The notes beneath the pieces are model-generated. The model searched no databases, was not told the origin of the DNA, and was given only the letters and a program-made list of their open reading frames with translations. Shown here piece by piece: positions 28,555 through 37,987 of a stretch of 64,000 bases of DNA. Each line of letters starts with the position of its first letter. Position 1 is the stretch's first letter. This DNA comes from Bacteroidota bacterium (GTDB lineage Bacteria; Bacteroidota; Ignavibacteria; Ignavibacteriales; Ignavibacteriaceae), in the NCBI GenBank assembly GCA_021831685.1, contig JAKBMG010000126.1:21918-85917 (forward strand), given 5' to 3'. The position numbers were made by a program, and so were the translations under genes.

Positions 28555-31500
28555 TTAAAATAAATTTTGCAACAGTTTAAAGGACAAAAACCAGTCCCAA
28601 GAGTTTTCTTTTCCATACCAGGCTTTTGCTATTCCCGCAGATAAAGTAGATTCCAAATTAAACCAGTGTTTGAAAACAAGATTTATTTGTCCGCCTGCAT
28701 CAGTATAATTTTGATCTTGACCGGATTTAGTAAATAAATTTTCAGAATAGATTGACATGTCGATATAATTCAAAAAATGTTCACCGATTCTAACATCGTC
28801 AAAACGTACGGGTGGAAAATTTTCTTCAATTAGTAGTTTGGCAAACTTATCACTTAACAAACTATAAATTGGAATGCCGGGAAATCTTAAGACATCGCGA
28901 TATTGTTTGACGGGTGCATCTTCGAGGTAGCGATTTCCAAAGCCGCCAAAATAAAAATGTGCTTGATCCAAGTTATTATTTTTTTGAACGTAACCCGCGG
29001 CAAGCTTTAAATGGAAAATATTATGAGGAAAAAGAAAAGTTGAATAATTATCCCATTCTCCGTAAGCTTCACCTGCAAGCTGAAGTTTTCTCGAACCGGC
29101 ACCAAAGCCTAAAACCGTTAGGTTGAATTCATTTCCTGCTTCGTAATCGACACTGCCAATGCTTCTCCGGAGGTTCTTAGAATTTAAATTCGTTTGCGCA
29201 ACTGTAAAATCTGACTGCGATACCTTTATCAAGTTGTCGTTCATTGATTTAATTCCGCCGTAGTAATCTATTTCGGTTTTTTGCTTAACCTTTAGCGGGT
29301 TGTCGTAAACCCAATAATAGTTATCTGCCAGAGTAACTTTTGTACCGATCATTCCCCTTTTTCTGTCGTTAAAGAGGTCATAAAAATCAGACGCATTATA
29401 ATCATAACCGACTTCAATTTCTTTTTTAAATTGATACTTCCCTCTGAAATGATATCTCGGTAAACCCGCATCATTTTTAAGCGGAGAAATACCAAACTCC
29501 ATCGTCAGGTCATGATATGAAAGCGGATCGGCAATATGTGTGTAAAATCCAAAAACCTTTTCCGACTGAAAGCCCGTAATAACCGGGATAAAGGTTTGGA
29601 CTTTCAAATTTGAAATACCGCTGTATGTTTTTTCTTTAGATAAACCGGAAGAATCGGAATATTGCTTAACCGGTTTCAAAATTAGGTTTGCAAGTGAAGG
29701 ATAGTGATTTAATATTTGCTCGCCGTAATAATTTATTGCCGGTAATTCTTCTGCCGGTTTATTCGCAATAATAACCGGTGTAAATCCATCAGTAGAAAAT
29801 TCAAATGCAAATAAAGAATCGGCGCTTAAGTAAAGCGGTCTGAACAAGCCGGTAAGTGTATTTGATAAAGCTTCAACTGTCGATGTTTCTAAATTATAAC
29901 GATATATATTTGAAACACCGTTTGTGTAAGCATCCCAGAAAATATATTTTTCATCGGGGCTCCAGGATGGATTCTCAGGAGATCCCTTATCGCTTAAAGT
30001 TTCGAACTGAAATTTCCCGGTAGTTTTTAGGTTTATTGTATTAACAAGAATAATGGACTGCTCGCCGCTAGCTCGATGCAAAACTGCTGCAAGATATTTG
30101 CCCGACGGGCTAACGGAAAGATTAAACACGTTATCTTCAGCGCCAAAATTTATCAACGGCGTCATTTTCCGGTATGGATACGCTGAGTACATTAATGAAG
30201 CATAACCTGCGTCATGCTGGACTCCCCAAAGTTCGTGTGATACCGGCGAAACAGTAATATCACCGGTGCGATAATCTTTGAACAATTCCTTTTTATTACC
30301 CGTTTTAATATCAGTAGCCCAAATGTCGCGGTAAAGTTCATTATTATTAGTTGTATAAAAGAGCAATCCTAAGCTGTCATCATAAGCAAGAGACGTAACT
30401 TGTAATAAACTTGGCGTTGGCAAAGTGGAAATATTTTTCGACTTAGAAATTTTAATATTTAACTTCTGAAGCGAAGCCAAACTTCCGGGTTTATTATATC
30501 CGAAATAAATATCTCCGTTGTGTGAATTAAGGAAAGGCTGCGTTACCCATCCGAAAGGTCTTTGGGTAATTTTTCTAACATAAGTTATTGGGGCAGTTTT
30601 TAATTTTTCCAAGTTCTTTTCCTGGAATTTTTCTTCGTAGGCAATAAAGTTTTTCCATTCGTTATAGAAATTAGTCCCGAAAAATTCATCCCAGGTTTTA
30701 TCAAATCCGATTCTAAATGTTTTATTAAACTTATCCGTATAACTGTTGTAGAGCTCGGAAGACTCGGTATTAAACCAGGAAATTAATTTCTCCGGTCCGT
30801 ATTGTAAAGCTAAATATGCAGCGAATCTTGTTCCATAGAGGTAATATATACTTCCCAATAAATATGAGGTATTTGAGAGATCTTCAAGATTGGCAGATGA
30901 CGAAAAGGCTTTGCCTTCTAATGTTAGCGTTCTGAAATACATTTCGTCAAAGCTTCCCAATATTCTACCGAACCCTCCGTTAAACCAGGTCTCAAAAAAT
31001 ACTGCTATAGCTTCCTGATGCCAGCGTGGGGTGTAGCGATTATGATTAGTAAACAAGCTGTAAAAGATAGTTAGCGGCTCAATTTGTTCAGGAGCAACTT
31101 TACCAAAGATTGAGCGAAAAAATTTTTCGGTTGCTGAAGTTTTATCATTTACAACGATATGAACAAGCTCATGGCTTAGTGTCCATTGAATTCGTTCGGT
31201 ATATAAAACATTTTCATAACCAGGTTCGAAAGGTTCAATTTCCAGTTGAATTTCATTTTGAGGAACAGTTGTAGCGGCACCAAATCCATAATCGGTAAAA
31301 TCATAGGCTATAATAATAATTCTTGAAGTAGGTTTATAATTAAATATCTTCATAAGAGGCTTCAAGGCATTCTCGGCGGAAAGCAAAATATGCGGCGCTA
31401 AATATGAATATGAATCTTTGTATATAACCTTGAAATGAGCGCTTTCCATTTCACTCCATTTTGATTGGGCTTTGCTTGCTGCTGATGCTAAGAAAAACAG

Positions 31501-31566
31501 AATTAAACTAAGAACTAAAAATTTATTATTTCTGTGTTCGGATAATTGACGATAAATTCTAATCAA
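28555..31566 (-). CDS. Exported protein: HExxH peptidase-like domain, beta-propeller, outer-membrane barrel
   Basis: About 1003 aa from TTG 31566. After a signal peptide (LVLSLILFFLASAASKAQS) comes a peptidase-MA-like region with the zinc motif SHELVHIVV (about 130) and a downstream RWHQEAIAVFFE that could supply a third ligand. A middle part holds TolB-like propeller blades (YDDSLGLLFYT, VSPSGKYLAAV, WSPDEKYIFWDAYTNG). The last ~330 residues are alternating strands (YHFRGKYQFKKEIEVGYDYN, AHFYFGGFGNRY) ending SWDWFLSFKLLQNLF, a barrel-like terminus with final Phe. An in-frame ATG at 31605 would add 13 residues, but it lies in the loop of a terminator hairpin and gives an overlong signal-peptide n-region. 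Likely an outer-membrane/surface protein; substrate unknown. Confidence 0.75.
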   Translation of the reverse strand: MIRIYRQLSEHRNNKFLVLSLILFFLASAASKAQSKWSEMESAHFKVIYKDSYSYLAPHILLSAENALKPLMKIFNYKPTSRIIIIAYDFTDYGFGAATTVPQNEIQLEIEPFEPGYENVLYTERIQWTLSHELVHIVVNDKTSATEKFFRSIFGKVAPEQIEPLTIFYSLFTNHNRYTPRWHQEAIAVFFETWFNGGFGRILGSFDEMYFRTLTLEGKAFSSSANLEDLSNTSYLLGSIYYLYGTRFAAYLALQYGPEKLISWFNTESSELYNSYTDKFNKTFRIGFDKTWDEFFGTNFYNEWKNFIAYEEKFQEKNLEKLKTAPITYVRKITQRPFGWVTQPFLNSHNGDIYFGYNKPGSLASLQKLNIKISKSKNISTLPTPSLLQVTSLAYDDSLGLLFYTTNNNELYRDIWATDIKTGNKKELFKDYRTGDITVSPVSHELWGVQHDAGYASLMYSAYPYRKMTPLINFGAEDNVFNLSVSPSGKYLAAVLHRASGEQSIILVNTINLKTTGKFQFETLSDKGSPENPSWSPDEKYIFWDAYTNGVSNIYRYNLETSTVEALSNTLTGLFRPLYLSADSLFAFEFSTDGFTPVIIANKPAEELPAINYYGEQILNHYPSLANLILKPVKQYSDSSGLSKEKTYSGISNLKVQTFIPVITGFQSEKVFGFYTHIADPLSYHDLTMEFGISPLKNDAGLPRYHFRGKYQFKKEIEVGYDYNASDFYDLFNDRKRGMIGTKVTLADNYYWVYDNPLKVKQKTEIDYYGGIKSMNDNLIKVSQSDFTVAQTNLNSKNLRRSIGSVDYEAGNEFNLTVLGFGAGSRKLQLAGEAYGEWDNYSTFLFPHNIFHLKLAAGYVQKNNNLDQAHFYFGGFGNRYLEDAPVKQYRDVLRFPGIPIYSLLSDKFAKLLIEENFPPVRFDDVRIGEHFLNYIDMSIYSENLFTKSGQDQNYTDAGGQINLVFKHWFNLESTLSAGIAKAWYGKENSWDWFLSFKLLQNLF

Positions 31567-31587
31567 ATTTTTTCTCTTTGATTTATA

Positions 31588-31617
31588 ATAAAAGCCTGCA
31601 AGCATTATTTGCAGGCT
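31588..31617 (-). terminator. Intrinsic terminator downstream of the T9SS cargo gene
   Basis: The stem AGCCTGCAA (31593-31601) and TTGCAGGCT (31609-31617) with a 7-nt loop is followed on the minus strand by TTTTATTAT. It lies 86 bp after the stop of the cargo gene. The candidate start codon of the next gene at 31605 is in its loop. Confidence 0.75.
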
Positions 31618-31702
31618 TTAAATTACGAATCTTTCCAAAAAGATTTTACTGAATTCCCTCGTTTTCCCAAATAAAATTATTCTATAGCCGGTACGAGGAA
31701 CG

Positions 31703-32509
31703 TCATTTTATCAAAATCATCTTTTTTGTTTCGTCAAAATTATTAGTAACAAGCCGGTAAAAATAAATTCCGGATGAAAGATTATCCCCATTAAATGAAA
31801 CACTATAAGATCCTTCTGCCCTATAACCATTAACCAGAACAGCAACTTTGTTCCCTACAGAATTATAAACTTCTAATTTTACATGACCCGGCTTTGCAAT
31901 CGAAAAATTAATGTTAGTTGCCGGGTTAAAAGGATTAGGATAATTCTGATCAAGCTTAAATGAATTTACAATGTTATTTTCCTTTACTCCGGTAGCAAGC
32001 ACTATGTTTATAATTTTATTAGGCGCAAAATTCCATTGATCTTGTGGATCAGCTAAACCATTAAAATTTACACTGTTGCCGTCTGCATAAATGGTTTGGT
32101 TGCCTGCCGTCGAAGGAGCAGTGTACGTAAATTGAAAAGTTACGACATTATTAACCGGCGCTTTGGGAAGTGAGTGAGTAAGTTCTGAATTAGAAAGATA
32201 TAAATCGGGACTAACAGGAGCTAATATCCCAGTTGAAACTGCAATGTCTGTCCCCGCTCTGACTAAAGGACCTCCCGTAATTGTTACAGAATAATTACCG
32301 GTTTGATTAACGCTCAATTGACTTGGTCCATTTATCGTTACAATTACATTTGGCGATGGCGATGGGTTATGGCAAGTACAACCGGGAGTGCTACCCTTCA
32401 ATGTTAAACCAGTTATTCCTGTGGAATGTGCATAAATTAGAACCGGGATCCCTGCCAACAGCATAACATTCGCTACACTAACCTTTATTCCGCATATAAT
32501 TCTTTTCAA
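31703..32509 (-). CDS. Secreted CxCH 'choice-of-anchor' protein with T9SS C-terminal sorting domain
   Basis: The 268-aa protein has a signal peptide (VANVMLLAGIPVLIYAHS), then TGLTLKGSTPGCTCHNPSPS (about 33-52) with a CxCH motif, followed by an Ig/Reeler-like beta domain (VIVTINGPSQLSVNQTGNYS, FQFTYTAPSTAGNQTIYADG). The last ~85 residues are a type A T9SS sorting domain: LDQNYPNPFNPATNINFSI, GHVKLEVYNSVGNKVAVLV, LSSGIYFYRL and the final KKMILIK. It is therefore exported by Sec, translocated by the type IX system and anchored or released at the surface. The CxCH motif is not a CxxCH haem site; its role is unknown. Confidence 0.85.
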   Translation of the reverse strand: MKRIICGIKVSVANVMLLAGIPVLIYAHSTGITGLTLKGSTPGCTCHNPSPSPNVIVTINGPSQLSVNQTGNYSVTITGGPLVRAGTDIAVSTGILAPVSPDLYLSNSELTHSLPKAPVNNVVTFQFTYTAPSTAGNQTIYADGNSVNFNGLADPQDQWNFAPNKIINIVLATGVKENNIVNSFKLDQNYPNPFNPATNINFSIAKPGHVKLEVYNSVGNKVAVLVNGYRAEGSYSVSFNGDNLSSGIYFYRLVTNNFDETKKMILIK

Positions 32510-32694
32510 TAGTTCCTCATCAAATCAAACTATTTCCTTTTGTCTTGCCACAATGTTATTGTTTCTTTAATTATAAGAATCTACTATCCATCACACTAAA
32601 TAATGTAATTATGATGGAAATCACTCTGCGAAAACTATAGGATAAAAGTTTGTTTAATTATGAATATGAAAATTGATGTTTACACAAGGGAGGG

Positions 32695-32725
32695 AAAAAT
32701 TGCCGGAACGAGTCCGGCAAAAAAT
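32695..32725. terminator. Bidirectional intrinsic terminator after slyD
   Basis: The perfect 8-bp stem TTGCCGGA (32700-32707) and TCCGGCAA (32713-32720) with a 5-nt loop is flanked by A-runs on both sides, so it has a T-run in either direction. It lies 22 bp after the slyD stop. Confidence 0.75.
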
Positions 32726-32741
32726 GACCTTAGAATTAATT

Positions 32742-33227
32742 TTAATGATGATGACCGCCTGCACCGTGAATGTGTCCGTGAGACAGTTCTTCCAGTGTAG
32801 CATCGCGTAAATTAAGAAGTTCAACATCAAAAGTTAGGGTTTTTCCAGCAAGCGGGTGATTGAAATCCAGGGTAATGTTTTCACCGTCGATTTTTTTTAC
32901 GGTAAACGGCATTTCTCCACCTTCCGGTGTATCTGCAACAAAACCCATTCCTTCTTCCAATTTTGTTTCGGCTGGAAATTCCGATCTATCCACCACCTGC
33001 AACGCCATCTCATCATAAACACCGTAGCCCTCTTCGGGGGCAAGAACTACAATCTTTTTACTACCGATGATCATTTCACCAAGTTTTTCTTCTAAAGCCG
33101 GAAGTATTTGATTCTTTCCGCTCATAAATGAAAAAGGGTTAACATGATTTGCTGAATCAACTACGTTACCATCTTCATCGGTAAGAGTATAACCAATCGA
33201 TACCACTTGATTGCTTTTAAGGGGCAT
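32742..33227 (-). CDS. slyD: FKBP-type peptidyl-prolyl cis-trans isomerase, SlyD-like
   Basis: The 161-aa cytoplasmic protein is a prolyl isomerase/chaperone and metal carrier. It opens with VVSIGYTLTDEDGNVVDSA, then PFSFMSGKNQILPALEEKLGE and VLAPEEGYGVYDE, the FKBP half; the IF chaperone domain is inserted at about 72-120 and the fold closes with LDFNHPLAGKTLTFDVELL. The tail HGHIHGAGGHHH is a metal-binding His cluster. No signal peptide is present. The terminator just downstream indicates a single-gene unit. Confidence 0.93.
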   Translation of the reverse strand: MPLKSNQVVSIGYTLTDEDGNVVDSANHVNPFSFMSGKNQILPALEEKLGEMIIGSKKIVVLAPEEGYGVYDEMALQVVDRSEFPAETKLEEGMGFVADTPEGGEMPFTVKKIDGENITLDFNHPLAGKTLTFDVELLNLRDATLEELSHGHIHGAGGHHH

Positions 33228-33361
33228 AAATAACCTTTCTGATTTTTATTGTTTATCCTGCAACCGGAGGGAGATATTATTTGCAAAAAAGAAAAATATT
33301 CCGGAACAGAATTTTTTAAGATGCAAATTTACAAAAAAATAATTTACAAGGAAGAATATAA

Positions 33362-33703
33362 TCAGCTAAAAATATCCTGGTTGTCTACTTCGGATTGTTT
33401 TGGCTCCCAATCAAATCCTTCGCATGGAAGATATTCTTTCGTCGGATGCTCGTCGTGAAGCACACACAACACGGCTGTTTTATCAAAGTTTGTGCATGTC
33501 GAGCAAAGAGTATACTCGATTACTTCTTTATTTCTTTCTTTAAATAGTCTATAATGAATAATAGCTGGATGAATAATCACTCCGTAAATTGAAGCAAGAT
33601 TTATCAGCCACCAAACAGGGAAGCTAATATAATCCTTCAACACCCATATAATCGGGATTGTAATTACGATGCGTATAATTGTCCAAAATACTACTTCACC
33701 CAA
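33362..33703 (-). CDS. Small membrane protein with Cys-rich cytoplasmic tail
   Basis: The 113-aa protein of unrecognised family has one or two hydrophobic segments at the N-terminus (VVFWTIIRIVITIPIIWVL, about 4-22, and WWLINLASIYGVIIHP, about 31-46) and a soluble tail with CSTC (about 67-70), C at about 79, H and C at about 93 (VLHDEHPTKEYLPCEGFDW). The four Cys plus His could hold a metal or cluster (inference). It has no close partner: slyD is 134 bp downstream and the 33704-34061 gap upstream shows no gene. Confidence 0.6.
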   Translation of the reverse strand: MGEVVFWTIIRIVITIPIIWVLKDYISFPVWWLINLASIYGVIIHPAIIHYRLFKERNKEVIEYTLCSTCTNFDKTAVLCVLHDEHPTKEYLPCEGFDWEPKQSEVDNQDIFS

Positions 33704-34061
33704 AATTCATTTCCAAAGGATTAATCAAAAAATAATTTTGTAATATTAACTAGAAGATAAAAATCAATTTGATAATAATAAATAGACTAACTTTTCCATT
33801 ACAATAAAATAAGATTGGAAAAACTAAAGCGTACTATGTAATAATTGTGTCTGAGATTCCGGAAATCTTTCACCCCATTTGTCTTCAGTAGAATTAGATT
33901 TGTTGCTTCCTCCGTATAAGGAAACAAACACTATTGACGAATATAAATTTATTTGCTCAGGTTTGTGCTTTTTCAATTAAAATTTGTTATGTTATAAATC
34001 AATATTTATTAGTAATTTTAATTGAAGAATTCGTTTGGGGTTGGATTTGAGGGGTTCCATC
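33704..34061. other. Gap without a recognisable gene
   Basis: About 360 bp of AT-rich DNA. I see no ORF, repeat family member or RNA gene here. It probably contains the promoter for the small membrane protein on the minus strand, but I cannot place one with confidence. Confidence 0.4.
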
Positions 34062-34089
34062 AAAAAAAAATACCACTAAGAAAGTGGTA
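34062..34089 (-). terminator. Intrinsic terminator of tRNA-Lys
   Basis: The stem TACCACT (34071-34077) and AGTGGTA (34083-34089) with a 5-nt loop is followed on the minus strand by nine T. It begins 12 bp after the tRNA 3' end. Confidence 0.85.
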
Positions 34090-34100
34090 AAAAAGGTATG

Positions 34101-34172
34101 TGAGCGCGGGTGGTTTCGAACCACCGACCCTCTGCTTAAAAGGCAGATGCTCTACCCCTGAGCTACGCGCCC
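34101..34172 (-). tRNA. tRNA-Lys (anticodon UUU)
   Basis: The minus strand folds into a full cloverleaf of 72 nt: acceptor GGGCGCG/CGCGCTC with discriminator A, D stem GCTC/GAGC, anticodon stem TCTGC/GCAGA with loop CTTTTAA (anticodon TTT), variable GGGTC, and T arm GGTGG TTCGAAA CCACC. CCA is not encoded. It reads away from the sigma54 activator gene, which starts 78 bp away on the other strand. Confidence 0.96.
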
Positions 34173-34249
34173 TTTTTTTAGAGTGACAAATATAATTATT
34201 TGGTTTTTCTATTCCAAATATATCAATCATTAAAAAAGTTCAACATAAA

Positions 34250-35620
34250 ATGCTTAAAAACTCCAAAATTCTTGTTTGTGACGACGACGAAACACTCTGT
34301 TATCTACTAAAAGAGCAGCTTCTTGAAGAAGGATTCTTGGTTGATACCGTTTATGACGGTAGCCTCGCCATCGATGCCATCAAAAGAAAAAACTATGATC
34401 TTTTGCTTCTTGATCTTAATATGAGAGACGTTCCGGGAGAGGAAGTTCTAAAGTTTGTTGCTGAATACAATTCCTCGCTCCAGGTCGTTATGCTAACCGC
34501 ACAGACTGATGTTAGAAATGCTATCGAATGTATTAAGCTCGGCGCTTATGATTTTATTACCAAGCCCTATAATTTTGATGAATTGCTCCTTACAATTAAC
34601 CGAGCGCTTGAACACAAAGACTTAATCGTAAAAACAGCTTTATTAAATGAGCAGGTAAATAGAAAACTTTCAACAAGAATTATAGGCAACAGCTCAGAAC
34701 TACAGCGTGTAATAAACCTCGCAAACAAATCGGCAGTATCAGATTCAAATATTTTAATTGAAGGCGAAACCGGCACCGGTAAGGAATTGTTTGCCGAATA
34801 TATTCACAAAAAATCTTCCAGGCATGATCAACCTTTTGTAGTGATAAATTGCGCTTCACTCCCAGATCAATTAATAGAAAGCGAATTATTCGGGCACGAA
34901 AAGGGCGCATTTACAGATGCAAAATCTACTAAGCAAGGCTTAGTTGAAATTGCACACGGCGGGACTTTGTTTTTGGATGAAATAGGTGAGCTTAGTTTGT
35001 CTCTTCAACCAAAGCTTCTTCGTTTTTTAGAGAATGGCGAGTATAGAAGAATCGGCGGTGTTACAAATTTAAATTCTAACGTTAGAGTAATAGGTGCAAC
35101 GAATCGAAATCTTTTGGAAGAAGCCGATAATAAAAATTTCCGGCGCGATCTTTTGTTTAGACTTAATGTAATTACTTTAACCATTCCCCCGCTTCGCGAA
35201 AGGAAAGAAGATATTTTAGTTCTTGCAAATCATTTCCTCGAAGTTAAATCTTCAATTAAATCTCCTAAAAAACTTTCTCCCAGCGCTGAAGAATCTCTTC
35301 TTCATTATGATTTCCCCGGAAACATTAGGGAACTTGAACATATTATTGAAAGAGCTTTAATCTTTGCAGAAGATGAGCACATTGCTCCTGATGATTTGAA
35401 TCTACCGGTAAACGCGCACAAGATTGCCATTCAAAAAAATATTTCTTTAGCCATAGACGATAGTGACGAAATCCTCAGTATAGATGACGTTGAAAGAAGG
35501 CATATTGCAAAAACACTTAATGTCCTGAATTGGGATAGAAATAAAACCGCTGTCAAACTTGGTATAAGTCCCAAAACTTTATATACAAAGATTAGAAAAT
35601 ATCAAATTAAGAAATTTTAG
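34250..35620 (+). CDS. NtrC-family sigma54-dependent response regulator
   Basis: The 456-aa protein has a receiver ([17 protein letters not shown] with phospho-Asp about 53, MLTAQ, ITKPYNF), an AAA+ core ([18 protein letters not shown] about 167-184; [16 protein letters not shown] about 236; [27 protein letters not shown]) and a Fis-type helix-turn-helix at the C-terminus ([20 protein letters not shown]). The sigma54-contact loop reads [13 protein letters not shown] rather than GAFTGA; the Gly-to-Asp change occurs in other Bacteroidota regulators but departs from the classical motif. It is followed after 5 bp by its likely cognate hybrid kinase. Confidence 0.94.
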   Translation: MLKNSKILVCDDDETLCYLLKEQLLEEGFLVDTVYDGSLAIDAIKRKNYDLLLLDLNMRDVPGEEVLKFVAEYNSSLQVVMLTAQTDVRNAIECIKLGAYDFITKPYNFDELLLTINRALEHKDLIVKTALLNEQVNRKLSTRIIGNSSELQRVINLANKSAVSDSNILIEGETGTGKELFAEYIHKKSSRHDQPFVVINCASLPDQLIESELFGHEKGAFTDAKSTKQGLVEIAHGGTLFLDEIGELSLSLQPKLLRFLENGEYRRIGGVTNLNSNVRVIGATNRNLLEEADNKNFRRDLLFRLNVITLTIPPLRERKEDILVLANHFLEVKSSIKSPKKLSPSAEESLLHYDFPGNIRELEHIIERALIFAEDEHIAPDDLNLPVNAHKIAIQKNISLAIDDSDEILSIDDVERRHIAKTLNVLNWDRNKTAVKLGISPKTLYTKIRKYQIKKF

Positions 35621-35625
35621 CTTCC

Positions 35626-37314
35626 ATGACTGAAAAAGAAGTTGCCCAAAATTATACACAGGAGCAAAAAGCAGCGGAAGTATCAAAAGAGATTTTACTT
35701 TTCCAAAAAGAAATGCGTGATTTCCTTCCTTTTCTGTTAAAAGAAAAATCACTAAAGAATTTATCCGGCATGATTTTAAAACGATGTGCTACTTTATCCG
35801 ACAGCAATTTCGGTTTTATTTATCTAATTCACGATAATAGCAAAGTAGAATACATATTCTTTGATCCGACCGAACAATTTCAGACAAGCCAGGAAATTGA
35901 GAAAGACATTACTGCAAATTTTTCTTTCATAAATAAATGGATTGGCATAAATAAACGTTCCTTATATGTCAAAAACAATCCGGATAACATTGGATACAAC
36001 CTTACCCAATTACTTAATTGTAGTTCATTAATTATTTCGCCGTGTTTTTTTGACAGTAAGCTTTTAGCTTCGATTGTTGTTGCCAAAAAAACCGGTGAAT
36101 ACAATGCTATATCGGTTAGCAGCGTTGAACAATTTGCACTGCTTCTGGCTTTTGCAATAAGCAGCATCCGCACCGGTGAATTGAATGCCGCACTTGAAGG
36201 GCGACTTTTGCAGGCGCAAAAATTAGAGACTATCGGAAAACTTTCCAGCGGCATGGCACACGATTTTAACAACTTGTTGTCAAGCATTTTTGGAAGCCTT
36301 AATCTTTTGAAGAAAAGAATTCCGGAAAGAGAAGATGTAACACGTCTTTTAGATAACATTGAGAGCTGCTCCATACGGGCTAAAGATTTAACCAAAGGTT
36401 TGTTATCGTTCGGCAAACCTACTCCGAAGCGAAAAGAATTAATTAAACCGAATATATTGCTTGAAGAAATTGCTTCTGTGATAAAAGAAACTTTTCCTAA
36501 AAGAATTTCATTTAGTTATGAGATTGACAATAGTCTTTTTGATATCTTAGGCAATGGTACAGAGATTTATCAAGTGCTTTTAAATTTATGCGTAAATGCT
36601 AAAGAAGCAATTGAAAGAAGCGGGAAAATAATCTTAAAAGCAAAAAATATTTCCATTGATGAAAATAATTTAATTGACTATCCTCTTTTGTCTAAAGGAA
36701 ATTATATTTGGATTTCTGTATCTGATTCAGGCGCCGGAATAGAAGAAGAAAACCAGATCAAAATCTTTGATCCTTATTTTTCTACCAAGGGGAAGGAAAG
36801 CAGCTCCGGCTCGGGGCTTGGTCTTTATGTTACCTATGGCATCGTTAAAGCCCACAATGGGCATATAGAGGTTTCAAGCGTTGTAGATTCCGGAACAACT
36901 TTCGATGTTTTTATCCCTGCATATGAACCTAAAAACATTACAAATATCTCACAGTCTGAAAAAATTATTCTTTTAGCCGATGATGAAATTATGCTTCGTG
37001 ATCTCCTCACCGAGCTTCTTGAATCTTACGGCTACAATGTAATCAAAGTCGCCTCCGGTATTGAAGCTTTGAAGGTTCTTACGGAAGAAATAAAAGTTGA
37101 TTTGGCGATAATCGATTTTAATATGCCTGAAATGAATGGATTAGACTGCATAAAAAAAATTAGGGAGCTAAACTTTGCTTTTCCGGTAATCCTGTCATCC
37201 GGTAGCCTGTCATTAAACGATAATTTTGATTACAAGAAATTTAGCATCAACGGTGTACTTCCAAAACCTTATGAATTTGATACCATGCTTGAGACAATAA
37301 GAAAATTACTCTAA
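35626..37314 (+). CDS. GAF hybrid histidine kinase with C-terminal receiver
   Basis: The 562-aa soluble kinase has an N-terminal GAF-like sensor (about 20-185; SDSNFGFIYLIHDNSKVEYI), NtrB-type HisKA with IGKLSSGMAHDFNNLLSSIF (His about 214), HATPase (LLNLCVNAKEAIERSG, SDSGAGIEEENQIKIFDPYF, GLGLYVTYGIVKAHNG) and a receiver at about 445-562 (IILLADDEIMLRD, LAIIDFNMPEMNG, VLPKPYEFDTM). It is 5 bp downstream of the NtrC-type regulator, so they form a two-component pair. Its 3' end overlaps the convergent receiver gene by 9 bp. Confidence 0.92.
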   Translation: MTEKEVAQNYTQEQKAAEVSKEILLFQKEMRDFLPFLLKEKSLKNLSGMILKRCATLSDSNFGFIYLIHDNSKVEYIFFDPTEQFQTSQEIEKDITANFSFINKWIGINKRSLYVKNNPDNIGYNLTQLLNCSSLIISPCFFDSKLLASIVVAKKTGEYNAISVSSVEQFALLLAFAISSIRTGELNAALEGRLLQAQKLETIGKLSSGMAHDFNNLLSSIFGSLNLLKKRIPEREDVTRLLDNIESCSIRAKDLTKGLLSFGKPTPKRKELIKPNILLEEIASVIKETFPKRISFSYEIDNSLFDILGNGTEIYQVLLNLCVNAKEAIERSGKIILKAKNISIDENNLIDYPLLSKGNYIWISVSDSGAGIEEENQIKIFDPYFSTKGKESSSGSGLGLYVTYGIVKAHNGHIEVSSVVDSGTTFDVFIPAYEPKNITNISQSEKIILLADDEIMLRDLLTELLESYGYNVIKVASGIEALKVLTEEIKVDLAIIDFNMPEMNGLDCIKKIRELNFAFPVILSSGSLSLNDNFDYKKFSINGVLPKPYEFDTMLETIRKLL

Positions 37315-37986
37315 GCTTTCGTTTTTTTTATCATCGAACTGCACCATTTTTATATCTTTTATGTAATCAGAAAAAACCGGCTTCTTTATTGAGTTAAGCT
37401 GATTTAATATATCGTTGATTTCTTTAATTGCAATTTCTATATAACTAAGCCGTTTTAAAATTGCATCGGGTGAGACTTCATTTTTTTTCAACTCTCTTTT
37501 TATAGCTGCCGTAGAAAGACTTAATAATGTAAGCGGCTGCTTTATTTTGTGGTTAGTGGTTACAACGGTAGCAGTAAAAGTATTCTTTTGTTCCGCTTCA
37601 AGAAGTTTTTTTTGTGCTTCGGATAACTTTAAGGCAGAATTAATTCTTGCAAGAAGCTCGATCCGGTTAAAGGGCTTTTTTATATAATCAAATGCTCCCG
37701 CTTCAAGCCCCTCCTTCGTATCTTCCGCATCTATTTTTGCGGTTACTAAAATAATTGGAATCCTGGAAGTCGCAGGATCCTCTACTAAAATTTTGCAAAC
37801 TTCAAACCCCGTCATTTCCGGCATCATAACATCGAGCAAAATTAAATCCGGAGTTTCATTCTTTGCTTTTTCAATACCTGTTCTGCCCTCATACGCTTTT
37901 AGTACTTCATAACCTTCCCGCTCAAGCCTGTCTTGCAGCAGGAAAACATTTTCAGGCAAATCATCTATTACTAAAATTTTTTTCAT
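37306..37986 (-). CDS. Receiver domain fused to a HisKA-like helix pair, no ATPase domain
   Basis: The 226-aa protein has a receiver domain (KKILVIDDLPENVFLLQDRL; LILLDVMMPEMTGFEV, Asp about 53; ILVTAK; YIKKPFNR) followed at about 125-210 by a helical region containing TTNHKIKQPLTLLSL, which looks like a histidine-kinase H-box (cf. HEIKNPLT) with His, Pro and Leu in place. No HATPase follows; the protein ends after a second helix. It may act as a phosphotransfer intermediate or as a dimeric scaffold for the hybrid kinase encoded 1 bp upstream. It is the last gene of the coupled pilus/signalling run. Confidence 0.8.
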   Translation of the reverse strand: MKKILVIDDLPENVFLLQDRLEREGYEVLKAYEGRTGIEKAKNETPDLILLDVMMPEMTGFEVCKILVEDPATSRIPIILVTAKIDAEDTKEGLEAGAFDYIKKPFNRIELLARINSALKLSEAQKKLLEAEQKNTFTATVVTTNHKIKQPLTLLSLSTAAIKRELKKNEVSPDAILKRLSYIEIAIKEINDILNQLNSIKKPVFSDYIKDIKMVQFDDKKNESLE

Positions 37987-37987
37987 A

